Shown here piece by piece: positions 27,637 to 35,718 of a DNA stretch of 38,357 bases; position 1 is the first letter of the stretch, and every line of letters begins with the position of its first letter. Origin of the DNA: Fibrobacterota bacterium (GTDB lineage: Bacteria > Fibrobacterota > Fibrobacteria > UBA5070); NCBI GenBank assembly GCA_029557215.1, contig JAKPQQ010000037.1:1-38357 (forward strand). The letters are read 5' to 3'. The notes under the pieces are model-generated. The model was not told the origin of the DNA, made no database searches, and worked only from the letters and a program-made list of their open reading frames with translations. Made by a program: the position numbers and the translations under genes.

Positions 27637-28577
27637 AGCCGCTCCGCCATCGCCTTGGCGCAAAAAAGGAACAGGGAGTCGTAGGGCGCGTCGCCCAGGA
27701 GATCCACCTGGACGATGCCCACCCCCAGTTCCTTGGCGACCTGGTCGGCGGTGCGTCGGGAATATTCCGGTTGGACGAACACGGCTCGGACTCCGTGGGC
27801 CTTGGCGGCCTTGCGCGCCTCCCAGAGCGCCACCGGCGTCAGTTCCTGGCCATGCGATTCCAGGGCCTTCTGGACCAGCCCGTAGTCGCGCGCCAGGTAG
27901 CCGAGTCCGGGGTGGTTCACGAGGAACGTCTTTCCTGAATACGGAGCGAACAGTCCACGCACCGCAGTATCCAATTCCAGGAGCTTGGCATGCACAAGGG
28001 GGAGGTGGCGATCGACGCGTTCCCGCAGATCGGGCCGCGCCTGGAACACTCCTGCAGCCACGAAATCGGCCATGCGATCCATCGCTCGGGGCGACGACCA
28101 GACGTGCGGATCGCTTTCTTCGATGGAATGGCCCTTTCCGCGACCATGGCGATGTTCTTGCGCATGCAGGTCCAGGGCTCCTCGGGCGTCCACCAGCTCC
28201 AGGCCGGGGATGGTCGAACGGAATCGGGGAATCCAAGCCTCCTCGAAGGCGAGTCCGCTGCGGATGTAGACGGTCGCCGCTTCCAGACGCTGCATGTCGG
28301 AAGGCTTTGGTTCCCAGGAATGAGCCGACGCACCAGGAGGAACAAGGGCATCCGGAGTGCATGGGTTTCCCACGATCTCGCAACCCAGCCAGGCCACCGG
28401 ATAGGTCGCCGCCACGATCCGGACGCCGTCGCTACCGGTTTTCGCCGCTTGGGCGGAGGCCTTCCCGGCCGGCGAAGCGTTGTCGGAATCCGTTTTCCCG
28501 GAGTCCTTGCACCCCCAAAACGCCAGAACCAGGGAGGAAGCGAGCAAGGCGAAGGTTTTTGTCTGCTTGGTGTTCAT
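27633..28577 (-). CDS. znuA: Metal-binding lipoprotein of an ABC importer (ZnuA type)
   Basis: The 314-residue protein has a lipobox-like FWGC and the cluster A-I metal-binding pattern: VAATYPVAWLGCEIVG, PPGASAHSWEPKPSDMQRL, a His-rich loop (LHAQEHRHGRGKGHSIEESDPHVWSSP), FLVNHPGLGYLARDYGL and FVQPEYSRRTADQVAKELG. The His-rich loop between two ligand histidines is the classic mark of zinc binders. It delivers metal to the permease encoded two genes downstream. The ATG is well defined by the signal peptide, but no Shine-Dalgarno is visible. A GC hairpin with a U-rich tail lies 14-48 bp upstream. Confidence 0.9.
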   Translation of the reverse strand: MNTKQTKTFALLASSLVLAFWGCKDSGKTDSDNASPAGKASAQAAKTGSDGVRIVAATYPVAWLGCEIVGNPCTPDALVPPGASAHSWEPKPSDMQRLEAATVYIRSGLAFEEAWIPRFRSTIPGLELVDARGALDLHAQEHRHGRGKGHSIEESDPHVWSSPRAMDRMADFVAAGVFQARPDLRERVDRHLPLVHAKLLELDTAVRGLFAPYSGKTFLVNHPGLGYLARDYGLVQKALESHGQELTPVALWEARKAAKAHGVRAVFVQPEYSRRTADQVAKELGVGIVQVDLLGDAPYDSLFLFCAKAMAERL

Positions 28578-28590
28578 ATGGATGGAACGG

Positions 28591-28625
28591 AAAATAGGAA
28601 AGGGCCCGGTTGCGCTCCGGGACCC
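28591..28625 (-). promoter_or_regulatory. Terminator-like hairpin in the leader of the metal-uptake operon
   Basis: On the minus strand GGGtCCCGG (28625-28617) pairs with CCGGGCCC (28609-28602), 8 bp with one bulged base and a 7-nt loop. TTTCCTATTTT (28601-28591) follows. The hairpin lies just before the start of the binding-protein gene, so it could attenuate the operon or be the end of an upstream RNA. No Zur-like operator was recognised. Confidence 0.42.
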
Positions 28626-28754
28626 ACTTTCCCACCGCTTGGACATCGAGGAGGTGCCAAGGGCATTGCATGGATGGTACCACACGCCAACACTTTTTTC
28701 AGCAACCCTCATCCAATGCGGGCAAACAAGGGTCCACCGTGTTAAAATGGAATC

Positions 28755-29351
28755 ATGGACAAGTACGTCATTTTTGGGCCCCAAGGTTCGGGAAAAGGCA
28801 CGCAAAGCGAACTGCTGTGCAAGAACTACGGGTTCGTCCACATCAGCCTGGGCGACATTTTCCGGTGGCAGATGGCCAACCACACCAAACTGGCGGCGCG
28901 GATCACGCGCATCATGAACCAGGGGCTCCTGGTTCCCGACGAGATCGTGGAAGAAGTGGTCCACGCCCGCCTGGAAGAACACGACTGGAACTGGGGCTTC
29001 GTGCTGGACGGATTCCCCCGTACCCGTCCGCAGGCGGAATTCCTGTTCGAAAACTGGAACCTGGACGCGGTGATCTACCTGGACGTGCCCGACGACGTCG
29101 TGGAGGAACGCGTCATGAAGCGGGCCGCGACCCTGCAGGACGCCGGACCTTCGTTCACCAAGCGACTGGACGACACCCCCGAAGTCCTGCGGGTCCGCCT
29201 GAGGGAATACCACGAGAAGACCAAGCCCCTGATCGAGCTCTACGAGGAAAAGCGCATGCTGCGCCGGGTCGATGCGACACAACCTGTCGAAGCGGTGTTC
29301 GAAGACATCATCGACCTGCTCAAGCTCGCCAAACCCAGCACCTTCGCCTGA
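28755..29351 (+). CDS. adk: Short adenylate kinase / nucleoside monophosphate kinase
   Basis: The 198-residue enzyme has the P-loop FGPQGSGKGTQSELL (~7-21), the NMP-binding segment HISLGDIFR, LDGFPRTRPQAEFL and YLDVPDDVVEERVMKR. The region that normally forms the LID is short (TLQDAGPSFTKRLDD) and lacks zinc-finger cysteines. It interconverts AMP, ATP and ADP in the cytosol. TAAAAT ends 6 bp before the ATG, and no ribosome-binding site is visible. It is the first gene of a plus-strand operon of five, with 1 bp to the next gene. A housekeeping full-length adk may exist elsewhere. Confidence 0.88.
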   Translation: MDKYVIFGPQGSGKGTQSELLCKNYGFVHISLGDIFRWQMANHTKLAARITRIMNQGLLVPDEIVEEVVHARLEEHDWNWGFVLDGFPRTRPQAEFLFENWNLDAVIYLDVPDDVVEERVMKRAATLQDAGPSFTKRLDDTPEVLRVRLREYHEKTKPLIELYEEKRMLRRVDATQPVEAVFEDIIDLLKLAKPSTFA

Positions 29352-29352
29352 A

Positions 29353-30207
29353 ATGTCGCAGTTCGACCTGATCTGGCAGGAGATCCAGCGGTATTTCCGC
29401 ACCCACCAGCCCGAGGCCTCCGACTTCTACATCGCCATCGGCGTCGGCATCGTGATCCTGGTTGTCGTCACCATCCTGGCCATGCGCAAAGGCGACTCCG
29501 TCGACGTGCGGTCCCGCTGGATCCTGGTCGCCCTGGAGCCCGGAAGCCGGACCGATTCGATCGTCGAGGCGTTCCGCAAGAAGTCCTGGGACGTGCAGAT
29601 CCTGCCCGAATCCGCGGGGCTGGGCGAATTCCTGGCCGGGTTCAACCCCTCGCTCCTGCTGGTGGACCAAGGGAAGTACGGCAACGAACTGACCCGCCTG
29701 GAATCGACCGAGGCGAAGGTCGCGTCCACCCCCATCCTGTTCCTGGACGCCCGCCAGGTGGACCGTACCGTGGTGCCGATGCGCGCCTGGTTGCCCCGCA
29801 ACGCCAAGATCAAGCTGATCCTGGAAAAGGCCGACAAGCTGATCAAGGCCCGCCCCGGCCTGCAGCAATTGTCGCGCAAAGCCGAGGTCGAAGGCCCCCT
29901 GAGCGCAGGGACCCTGCTCGAACTGCTTTATTTCCAGGCGAATACCCAGCGCACCGGAAGGGTGGAAGTCTCGGATGGCCACCATTCGGGCTGGATCTGG
30001 ATCCAGAAAGGCGAGGTCCGCCACGCCATCGTGGGCCGGGCCGAATCGGTCGAGGCCCTGCACGTGCTGCTGGATCTCCCGCGCGGGAAATTCTCGTTCG
30101 TGGCCGATGTTCCGTCGCCAAAGACGACCATCAAGGAGCCCACAGTGTTTCTTTTGCATGAATACGCAAGGCAAAAGGACGAACGTGGCAAGATGGCTGG
30201 GGATTGA
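29353..30207 (+). CDS. Membrane-anchored DUF4388 (PATAN-like) protein
   Basis: The 284-residue protein has one transmembrane helix near the N-terminus (ASDFYIAIGVGIVILVVVTILAM, ~22-44). A receiver-like alpha/beta region (~52-150) follows, with RWILVALEPGSRTDSIVEAFRKKSW and SLLLVDQGKYG. Then a DUF4388 domain (~185-275) runs from GPLSAGTLLELLYFQANTQRTGRVEVSDG to FSFVADVPSP. DUF4388 domains are found in signalling proteins of gliding and other bacteria, often with response regulators. The receiver-like part lacks a clear phosphoacceptor pattern. It starts 1 bp after adk stops and overlaps ruvX by 23 bp. Confidence 0.78.
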   Translation: MSQFDLIWQEIQRYFRTHQPEASDFYIAIGVGIVILVVVTILAMRKGDSVDVRSRWILVALEPGSRTDSIVEAFRKKSWDVQILPESAGLGEFLAGFNPSLLLVDQGKYGNELTRLESTEAKVASTPILFLDARQVDRTVVPMRAWLPRNAKIKLILEKADKLIKARPGLQQLSRKAEVEGPLSAGTLLELLYFQANTQRTGRVEVSDGHHSGWIWIQKGEVRHAIVGRAESVEALHVLLDLPRGKFSFVADVPSPKTTIKEPTVFLLHEYARQKDERGKMAGD

Positions 30208-30616
30208 CTGGGGTGGACGAAGGGTGGGCGTGGCGCTTTCCGACCAGGAAGGACGCATGGCCTACGGCTACTGCACGATCGACGTCGCGAAACAGGATCC
30301 GGTCACGGAGATCGCGCGGATCTGCGACGACGAGGATGTGAAGAACATCGTTCTGGGGCTCCCCTTGCGGTCGGACAACGACCAGGAGTCCGAGACGGCG
30401 AAATCCGTCCGGGCCTTCGCCGAAAGCCTGGGCGCCAAGGCAAGGATTCCCATCCACTTCGAGGACGAACGCTTCACGAGCTTCGCCGCCGAGCAGGACC
30501 TCAAGGCCGCCGGCTGGAAGCCCGGCAAGGACTCCAAGGCGTTGGTCGACAAGGCCGCCGCCAAGGTGCTGCTGCAGGACTTCCTGGACAAGCTCCCCCG
30601 CGAGGCCGCTCCGTGA
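30185..30616 (+). CDS. ruvX: RuvX/YqgF-type Holliday-junction resolvase homologue
   Basis: The 143-residue product starts at GTG and shows the RNase H-like motifs of the YqgF family: WLGIDWGGRRVGVALSD (Asp8), IVLGLPLRSDNDQES, FEDERFTSFAAEQDL and DKAAAKVLLQDFL. The third acidic residue (Asp in DKAAAK) is present, so the active site looks complete. YqgF is an essential nuclease involved in 16S rRNA 3' maturation in E. coli and a putative resolvase. The GTG start lies inside the preceding gene (23-bp overlap); a later start would remove the catalytic strand. The stop overlaps the next start by 4 bp (GTGA). Confidence 0.9.
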   Translation: MARWLGIDWGGRRVGVALSDQEGRMAYGYCTIDVAKQDPVTEIARICDDEDVKNIVLGLPLRSDNDQESETAKSVRAFAESLGAKARIPIHFEDERFTSFAAEQDLKAAGWKPGKDSKALVDKAAAKVLLQDFLDKLPREAAP

Positions 30617-31029
30617 CCATCTCCACCCGCGGATGGCTCCGCTTGGCGATCCCCGCCGAGTGGGATGCCGTCGGCGAGGGGATCTGGACCACCCCCCACG
30701 GCGGCCATTTGTCGGTTTCCGACGTGCTTCGCGCCCGAGAGGAGATTTCTCCCGAAACCGCGGTGGAGTCCCACGAGACCTGGTGCGACGCCCACCATCT
30801 GAATTCCCAGCAGCTTCGGATGGAGCAGTTCCCCAACGGACTTTGCGTCCTGCGCAGTTTCGGAGAGACCCGCTCCGACGAATTCCTGATGGTCGCGCAC
30901 CTGTGGCACCGCACCCGCCTGTCGCTCCTGGTGTTCCGGGCCCCGCTGGAAAAGCTGTCCGACCACGACCTCGCCGACATCCTCAACGCCATCCTCGAGG
31001 CCAAGCCTCTGGAAGGAGCCGACCCATGA
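30613..31029 (+). CDS. Small conserved-looking protein of unknown function
   Basis: The 138-residue protein starts at GTG in a GTGA overlap with ruvX and ends in an ATGA overlap with nadE, so its translation is coupled on both sides. It has no signal peptide or membrane segment. The sequence (WLRLAIPAEWDAVGEGIWTTPHGG, then ETAVESHETWCDAHHLNS, then VLRSFGETRSDEFLMVAHLWH) vaguely recalls DUF1795/PsbP-like small folds, but I cannot assign a family. The operon position between a nuclease and an NAD synthetase gives no clear role. Confidence 0.7.
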   Translation: MTISTRGWLRLAIPAEWDAVGEGIWTTPHGGHLSVSDVLRAREEISPETAVESHETWCDAHHLNSQQLRMEQFPNGLCVLRSFGETRSDEFLMVAHLWHRTRLSLLVFRAPLEKLSDHDLADILNAILEAKPLEGADP

Positions 31030-32987
31030 TCCTGCGCCTGGCCGCCGCGAGCGTCGCCACCACGCCGCTCGACTTTTCCGGCAACTTGTCGCTGTGCCTG
31101 GAGGCCGTGTTCAAGGCGCGTTCGGCGGGAGCGCAGATCGTGGTGCTCCCCGAGCTGTGCCTGTCCGGTTACGGCTGCGAGGACATGTTCCTGTCGTCGT
31201 GGGTGAGCGAACGGGCCATGAAGTCGTTGACGGAAATCGCCCTGCGCGTGCCCGACGGCATCCTGGTGGCCTGCGGGATTCCTTTGCGTCTGCGCGGACG
31301 CGTCTACAACGCCGCCGCCCTGGTGGGCAACGGATCCGTGCACGGCATCGCCTGCAAACGGCATCTGGCCCGCGAGGGCATCCACTACGAACCTCGCTGG
31401 TTCACCCCGTGGAAGCCGGGATCGGTGGAGATCCACCCCGACCTGGACTGCCCGGTGGGCGACCAGATCTTCGAGTGGGCCGGAATCCGGATCGGGTTCG
31501 AGATCTGCGAAGACGCCTGGGCCGCCGGGCGGCCGGGACTGGATCTGGCGGCCGGAAGCTGCGACATCATTCTATCCCCCAGCGCTTCGCACTTCGCGCT
31601 GGGCAAGGACGAGCTGCGCGCACGGCTTGTGGCCGACGGCTCCCGTTCGCTGGGCGTGGCCTTCGCTTGGGCCAACCTGTCCGGCAACGAATCCGGCCGC
31701 GTGATCTACGACGCATCGTGCCGGATCGCATCCTGCGGACGGATCCTGTCCGAAGGCCCCCGGATCCCGTTCGCTCCGGTGACCCTGGCCACCGCCGATG
31801 TGGACATCGAGGAGATCCGCACCCACCGCGCGACCAGCGGACACCCCATCGACAGGGTTCCGCCGTCGCTCACCACCCTGGACCTTCCCGCTCCCGAATC
31901 GATCGCGGTCGCCCGCTGCACAGGGAACTTGCCGGCCCTGGATTCCAATACCGAGTTCGCCCGCGCCACGGCGCTCGGGCTGTGGGACTACCTGCGCAAA
32001 TCGCGCTCGTCGGGGTTCGTGCTGTCGCTGTCCGGCGGCGCCGATTCGGCCGCCTGCGCGGTCCTGGTGCACCTGGCCTGCCGCTGGGCGCTGGAAGAAC
32101 TGGGCGAGATCGAGGTGCGACGTATCCTGTCGTGGATCGACCTGCCATCCGGCGCGCTCGACGCCACCTCGCTCGCCAAGGCGCTCCTGGTCTGCGCGTA
32201 CCAGTCCACCCGCAATTCCGGCGAAGTGACGTTGGAAGCTGCCCGTGCCGTCGCCGCAGGGACCGGCGCCGAATTCCATTCCTGGGATGTGGATTCGCTG
32301 GTGGAAGGCTACCGGTCCATCGCAGAGACCGCGCTGGGACGGAAATTGACTTGGGAGAAGGACGACATCCCGCTGCAGAACATCCAGGCGCGCGTGCGCG
32401 CCCCGAGCGTGTGGATGCTGGCCAACGCCACCAACCGCTTGTTGATCACGACCTCCAACCGCTCGGAAATGGCCGTGGGCTACGCCACCATGGACGGCGA
32501 CACGGCGGGCTCCATCTCGCCTCTGGCGGGCATCGACAAATATTTCCTGTTGGGGTGGCTGGCCACCCTGGAAGCCCAAGGCGTGGCCGAGGTTCCTCCG
32601 ATGCCGTTCTTGCGATGCATCACGGCCCAGGCCCCCACCGCCGAGCTGCGGCCCCGCACGGACGGCGAAGCCGAACAAACCGACGAAGCCGACCTGATGC
32701 CCTACCCGTTGCTGTCGCGCCTGGAAGCCCTGGGCATCCGCGACCGCAAATCGCCATCGCAATGCCTTCGGGAATTGTCAACCGAAGAGCCGTGGGCATC
32801 CGACCCGCGGCTGAAGTCCTGGATCGCGAGATTCTTCCGTCTATGGACCCGCAACCAATGGAAGCGCGAGCGTTACGCCCCCAGCTTCCATCTGGACCGC
32901 CACAACCTGGACCCGCGCTCGGGGACGCGGTTCCCCATCCTGTCGGGAGGGTTCGAGGAGGAACTGCGGGAGATGCTGGAAGGGTGA
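31026..32987 (+). CDS. nadE: Glutamine-dependent NAD+ synthetase
   Basis: The 653-residue enzyme makes NAD+ from deamido-NAD+, ATP and glutamine, the last step of the pathway. The N-terminal glutaminase (nitrilase fold) has its triad at Glu43 (LPELCLSGYG), Lys111 (ACKRHL) and Cys161 (FEICEDAW). The C-terminal synthetase has the PP-loop LSLSGGADSAACAVLVH, then TTSNRSEMAVGYATMDGDTAG and ISPLAGIDK. The length is standard for the two-domain form. The ATG overlaps the previous stop by 4 bp (ATGA), and it is the last gene of the operon. A bulged dyad follows 17 bp downstream. Confidence 0.95.
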   Translation: MILRLAAASVATTPLDFSGNLSLCLEAVFKARSAGAQIVVLPELCLSGYGCEDMFLSSWVSERAMKSLTEIALRVPDGILVACGIPLRLRGRVYNAAALVGNGSVHGIACKRHLAREGIHYEPRWFTPWKPGSVEIHPDLDCPVGDQIFEWAGIRIGFEICEDAWAAGRPGLDLAAGSCDIILSPSASHFALGKDELRARLVADGSRSLGVAFAWANLSGNESGRVIYDASCRIASCGRILSEGPRIPFAPVTLATADVDIEEIRTHRATSGHPIDRVPPSLTTLDLPAPESIAVARCTGNLPALDSNTEFARATALGLWDYLRKSRSSGFVLSLSGGADSAACAVLVHLACRWALEELGEIEVRRILSWIDLPSGALDATSLAKALLVCAYQSTRNSGEVTLEAARAVAAGTGAEFHSWDVDSLVEGYRSIAETALGRKLTWEKDDIPLQNIQARVRAPSVWMLANATNRLLITTSNRSEMAVGYATMDGDTAGSISPLAGIDKYFLLGWLATLEAQGVAEVPPMPFLRCITAQAPTAELRPRTDGEAEQTDEADLMPYPLLSRLEALGIRDRKSPSQCLRELSTEEPWASDPRLKSWIARFFRLWTRNQWKRERYAPSFHLDRHNLDPRSGTRFPILSGGFEEELREMLEG

Positions 32988-33003
32988 CCGCATGAAGCGA
33001 CTC

Positions 33004-33036
33004 TTGCAGATCGGGAATCCGATTCCCTGATTGCAA
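33004..33036. terminator. Bulged dyad between nadE and the second DUF4143 gene
   Basis: TTGCA-ATC-GGGAAT and ATTCCC-GAT-TGCAA pair across a CCG loop with a single bulged base on each side. No strong U-tract follows on either strand. It may mark the convergent transcript ends. Confidence 0.4.
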
Positions 33037-33104
33037 AATTCGTGATCAAGGCATCCGCGCCCCTCCACAGTTCGCAGTTCGACGCTCCACCCGTCGGAAC
33101 AGTG

Positions 33105-34274
33105 TCAGACCTTTTCCGATGCGGAAAACAACCCGGCCATCCGAGCGAAGTTGTGGACGGAAAACGTCTCGCCTTCCCACTCCAGGTCGCCCGCGTAGAC
33201 CACATGGCCTTTGGCCACCCCCGACACCTTCTGGAAATACCTGAGCCCTTTGGCGAAATCCGCGTGCCACGATTCCGACGATTTGATCTCGATGGGCAGA
33301 GGCCCTTCGGGCCGATCCAACACCAGATCGACTTCGTTCCCCACATGGTCGCGGAAATAGTAGAGAGATGGATCCTTGCCCGCATTGGTTCGCGCCTTGA
33401 GCGCCTCCACCACCGCCAGGTTTTCGAACAGTCCCCCGAACACGGGATCGCGCAGCAGTTGCGCGGGCGTTTCGATCCCCAACAATGCCGCCACCAACCC
33501 CGGTTCGGTGAAGTACAGCTTTGGCGCCTTCACCAGTCGCTTCCCGAAGTTCCGGAAATACGGCTGCAAGCGAAAGAGGATGAACGACGATTCCAGCACC
33601 GAGATCCAATCCTGCACCGTGACATGCGCCACGCCCACTTCGTTGGCGAGCGCCGAAGCGTTGACGATCTGTCCCGTCCGCGAGGCCAGCAATTTCAGGA
33701 ACGTCTCGAAGCGTCGCAAGTCGCGGATTTGCAGAATCTGTCGCAGATCGCGCTCGATGTAGGTCTGCAGGTAGTTGCGGTGCGCTCTCGACGGTTCCTG
33801 GTTCTCGCTGTGGATCGCCGGAAGGAACCCATGGAACAACCATTCCTCGCGGGAATGCGCACCGGTCAGTCGCGACGCCTCGGCGATGGTGAACGGCAAC
33901 AAGGTCAACAGAGCCGTGCGCCCCGCCAGGGATTGCGAAATGGCCGACCGCAGATGGAACTGGTTCGAACCCGTCAGCACGAAACGGCCCGGTGTCCGGT
34001 CCTGGTCCACCAGCGCCTGGATGTACGAGAGCAAATCGGGAACCCGTTGGATCTCGTCCAAGATCACCGGCGCCGAAAAACGCTTCAAGAACGCCCGTGG
34101 GTCGTCCTGCGCCAATGCGCGAAGATCGGGTTCTTCCAAATTCACATAGGTGTGCTCCGGACACACCGCCTTCGCGAGAGTCGTTTTCCCCGATTGCCTT
34201 GGCCCCGTCAACGTCACCACAGGGTACTGACGCAGCAACAGCTCGAATTCAGGCTGGATCTGGCGTTGAATCAC
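33105..34274 (-). CDS. P-loop ATPase with DUF4143 domain, gene 2
   Basis: The 389-residue product starts at GTG and has Walker A GPRQSGKTT (~24-32), Walker B VILDEIQ (~70-76), and VLTGSNQFHL. A helical/winged region (SALANEVGVAHVTVQDWISVLE) and a C-terminal DUF4143 segment with EVDLVLDRPEGPLPIEIKSS follow, the same ExK-type end seen in gene 1. The two proteins differ in length and sequence (461 and 389 residues), so they are not a recent duplication. No clear Shine-Dalgarno was found. A palindrome lies 8 bp upstream of the start. Function is unsettled for the family. Confidence 0.87.
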   Translation of the reverse strand: MIQRQIQPEFELLLRQYPVVTLTGPRQSGKTTLAKAVCPEHTYVNLEEPDLRALAQDDPRAFLKRFSAPVILDEIQRVPDLLSYIQALVDQDRTPGRFVLTGSNQFHLRSAISQSLAGRTALLTLLPFTIAEASRLTGAHSREEWLFHGFLPAIHSENQEPSRAHRNYLQTYIERDLRQILQIRDLRRFETFLKLLASRTGQIVNASALANEVGVAHVTVQDWISVLESSFILFRLQPYFRNFGKRLVKAPKLYFTEPGLVAALLGIETPAQLLRDPVFGGLFENLAVVEALKARTNAGKDPSLYYFRDHVGNEVDLVLDRPEGPLPIEIKSSESWHADFAKGLRYFQKVSGVAKGHVVYAGDLEWEGETFSVHNFARMAGLFSASEKV

Positions 34275-34282
34275 AGCACGAA

Positions 34283-34317
34283 TTTACAAATTGAAGATTA
34301 AATGTTCAATCTGTAAA
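34283..34317. promoter_or_regulatory. AT-rich palindrome upstream of DUF4143 gene 2
   Basis: TTTACAAATTGAA (34283-34295) and TTCAATCTGTAAA (34305-34317) form an inverted repeat matching at 12 of 13 positions around a 9-bp centre. It starts 8 bp before the GTG start of the ATPase. The patch is strongly AT-rich in a GC-rich setting. It is a likely operator, with no sequence match to the repeats of gene 1. Confidence 0.55.
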
Positions 34318-34414
34318 ATATTCTGATTTGAGGAGCAAGTGCAGGAGATACTGGAGGAGTAACTGGGAAAAGGTATCCTTAGGATTCCTCAGACCCTTCC
34401 TCGGGAGAGCCACC

Positions 34415-35599
34415 ATGTCTCGCGCCATCCTTTTGCCCCTTTTCGCCGCGACAGCCGTCGTCGCTGGAGTCCCTGTCACCTTTAGCCAGGGTTCACCCGC
34501 CAAGGCCGACGAAGTCAACAAGAACTTCAACTACCTCGACAGCGCGGTTGGCAAAAAGGCGAGCCAAGCCTCGCTGGATGCGGTGGCCGAAGCCCTGAAG
34601 AGCAAAGCGGACGCCTCGGCGCTTTCCGGCAAGGCCGACCAGTCGAAACTGGATGATCTGGCCAAGACCGTCGCGACAAAGGCAGACACGGGCAAACTGC
34701 GCGAGTTGTCGAATGCCTTGGCGGGCAAAGCCAACCAGGTCTACATCGACACCGCTTTGAAGCGCCGCGCCGATACCACTTGGGTGAAAGACAGGATCAA
34801 CGTCGCCCAAACCGGAAGCGGAGCCCTGCTCACGAAGAATAATCTGTCGGAGCTGAAAGGAAGCGCTGCTACGGTGCGCGAGAATCTGGGGCTGGGAGCG
34901 CTGGCGACCAAGAGCTCACTAAGCGCAAGCGACGTGGGGGCGCTGGACTTCGCGACAGCCTCAAAAGCTTTCCTTTCCAGCAACAAAGGAATCGGAACTG
35001 GCGAGTTCCACTTCACAGCCGGAAATGACACTTCGGAATACACTGATCCAGATCCGACAGTTCACAGAGATGCCAAGTTTGGAGGAAAAGGAATTGCCAC
35101 AATGGGACTGCATGTACAAGGAGACCTCACCTTGCCCTACTATCCCCATGCAGCCAGTCCCGATGGCATAGGCAATACGATACTGATTGGGAAGACGGAA
35201 GACCTTAATCCAGGATCCGGGGGTTATGAACTCGCGATTGCACTTCCAAAGAGCGCATCGCATTGGCCTTTCGCGATTTACAAAGGAGGATCCCAATTAT
35301 TCCAAGTTGACAACATGGGCAATACAACAGTTGCCGGCAGCATTACCTCAACAGCTGGAAACTGGCACGTCCCCGACTACGTGTTTGAGCCCGACTACAA
35401 GCTCATGCCGCTTGCGGAGGTCGAGGCCTTCACCAAGGCCAACAAGCACCTGCCCGAAGTCCCCAGCGCCGCCGAAATCGAGAAGAGCGGCTTGGATCTC
35501 GCCAAGATGAACCTGCTCCTGCTCAAGAAGGTGGAAGAACTCACCCTCCACACGATCGAGCTGGAGAAGCGTTTGAAGGCCGTCGAAGCCAAGGACTGA
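34415..35599 (+). CDS. Fibre-like exported surface protein with HLPEVPSA C-terminal domain
   Basis: The 394-residue product starts at ATG with GGGAGAG upstream and has a signal peptide ending near residue 18. Residues ~30-130 carry repeated KAD/heptad-like segments (KADASALSGKADQSKLDDL, TVATKADTGKLRELSNALAGKAN), which suggests a coiled stalk. The centre (~180-320) is Gly/Thr/Ser-rich. The end, VPDYVFEPDYKLMPLAEVEAF with NKHLPEVPSAAEIEKSGLDL and a closing coil (LLLLKKVEELTLHTIELEKRL), is a domain widely seen in Bacteroidetes and relatives on trimeric surface or tail-fibre proteins. The central third is AT-richer than both ends. No phage genes are nearby. Confidence 0.78.
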   Translation: MSRAILLPLFAATAVVAGVPVTFSQGSPAKADEVNKNFNYLDSAVGKKASQASLDAVAEALKSKADASALSGKADQSKLDDLAKTVATKADTGKLRELSNALAGKANQVYIDTALKRRADTTWVKDRINVAQTGSGALLTKNNLSELKGSAATVRENLGLGALATKSSLSASDVGALDFATASKAFLSSNKGIGTGEFHFTAGNDTSEYTDPDPTVHRDAKFGGKGIATMGLHVQGDLTLPYYPHAASPDGIGNTILIGKTEDLNPGSGGYELAIALPKSASHWPFAIYKGGSQLFQVDNMGNTTVAGSITSTAGNWHVPDYVFEPDYKLMPLAEVEAFTKANKHLPEVPSAAEIEKSGLDLAKMNLLLLKKVEELTLHTIELEKRLKAVEAKD

Positions 35600-35634
35600 T
35601 TCCAGGAAGTCCAGGTCGGAGCGTTGGACATCCG

Positions 35635-35718
35635 ATCAGCGGCGAGAAATTCGGACAACAGATCTCTGAAGTCCTGATCCACGGGAGCCATCGGGCTGAT
35701 CCTTTCGAGTCCATCCAA
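35635..35718 (-). pseudogene. Remnant: 5' end of a nucleotidyltransferase-like gene
   Basis: From ATG 35718, or 35691, the frame reads MAPVDQDFRDLLSEFLAAD and then loses resemblance. MNT/DUF6036-type nucleotidyltransferases commonly open with a DFRDLL...L...-type segment followed by VRYLVVGG; that next motif is missing. The loss begins about 36 bp from the fibre gene stop. The short match and decayed end suggest a truncated gene. A match this short could be chance. Confidence 0.35.
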
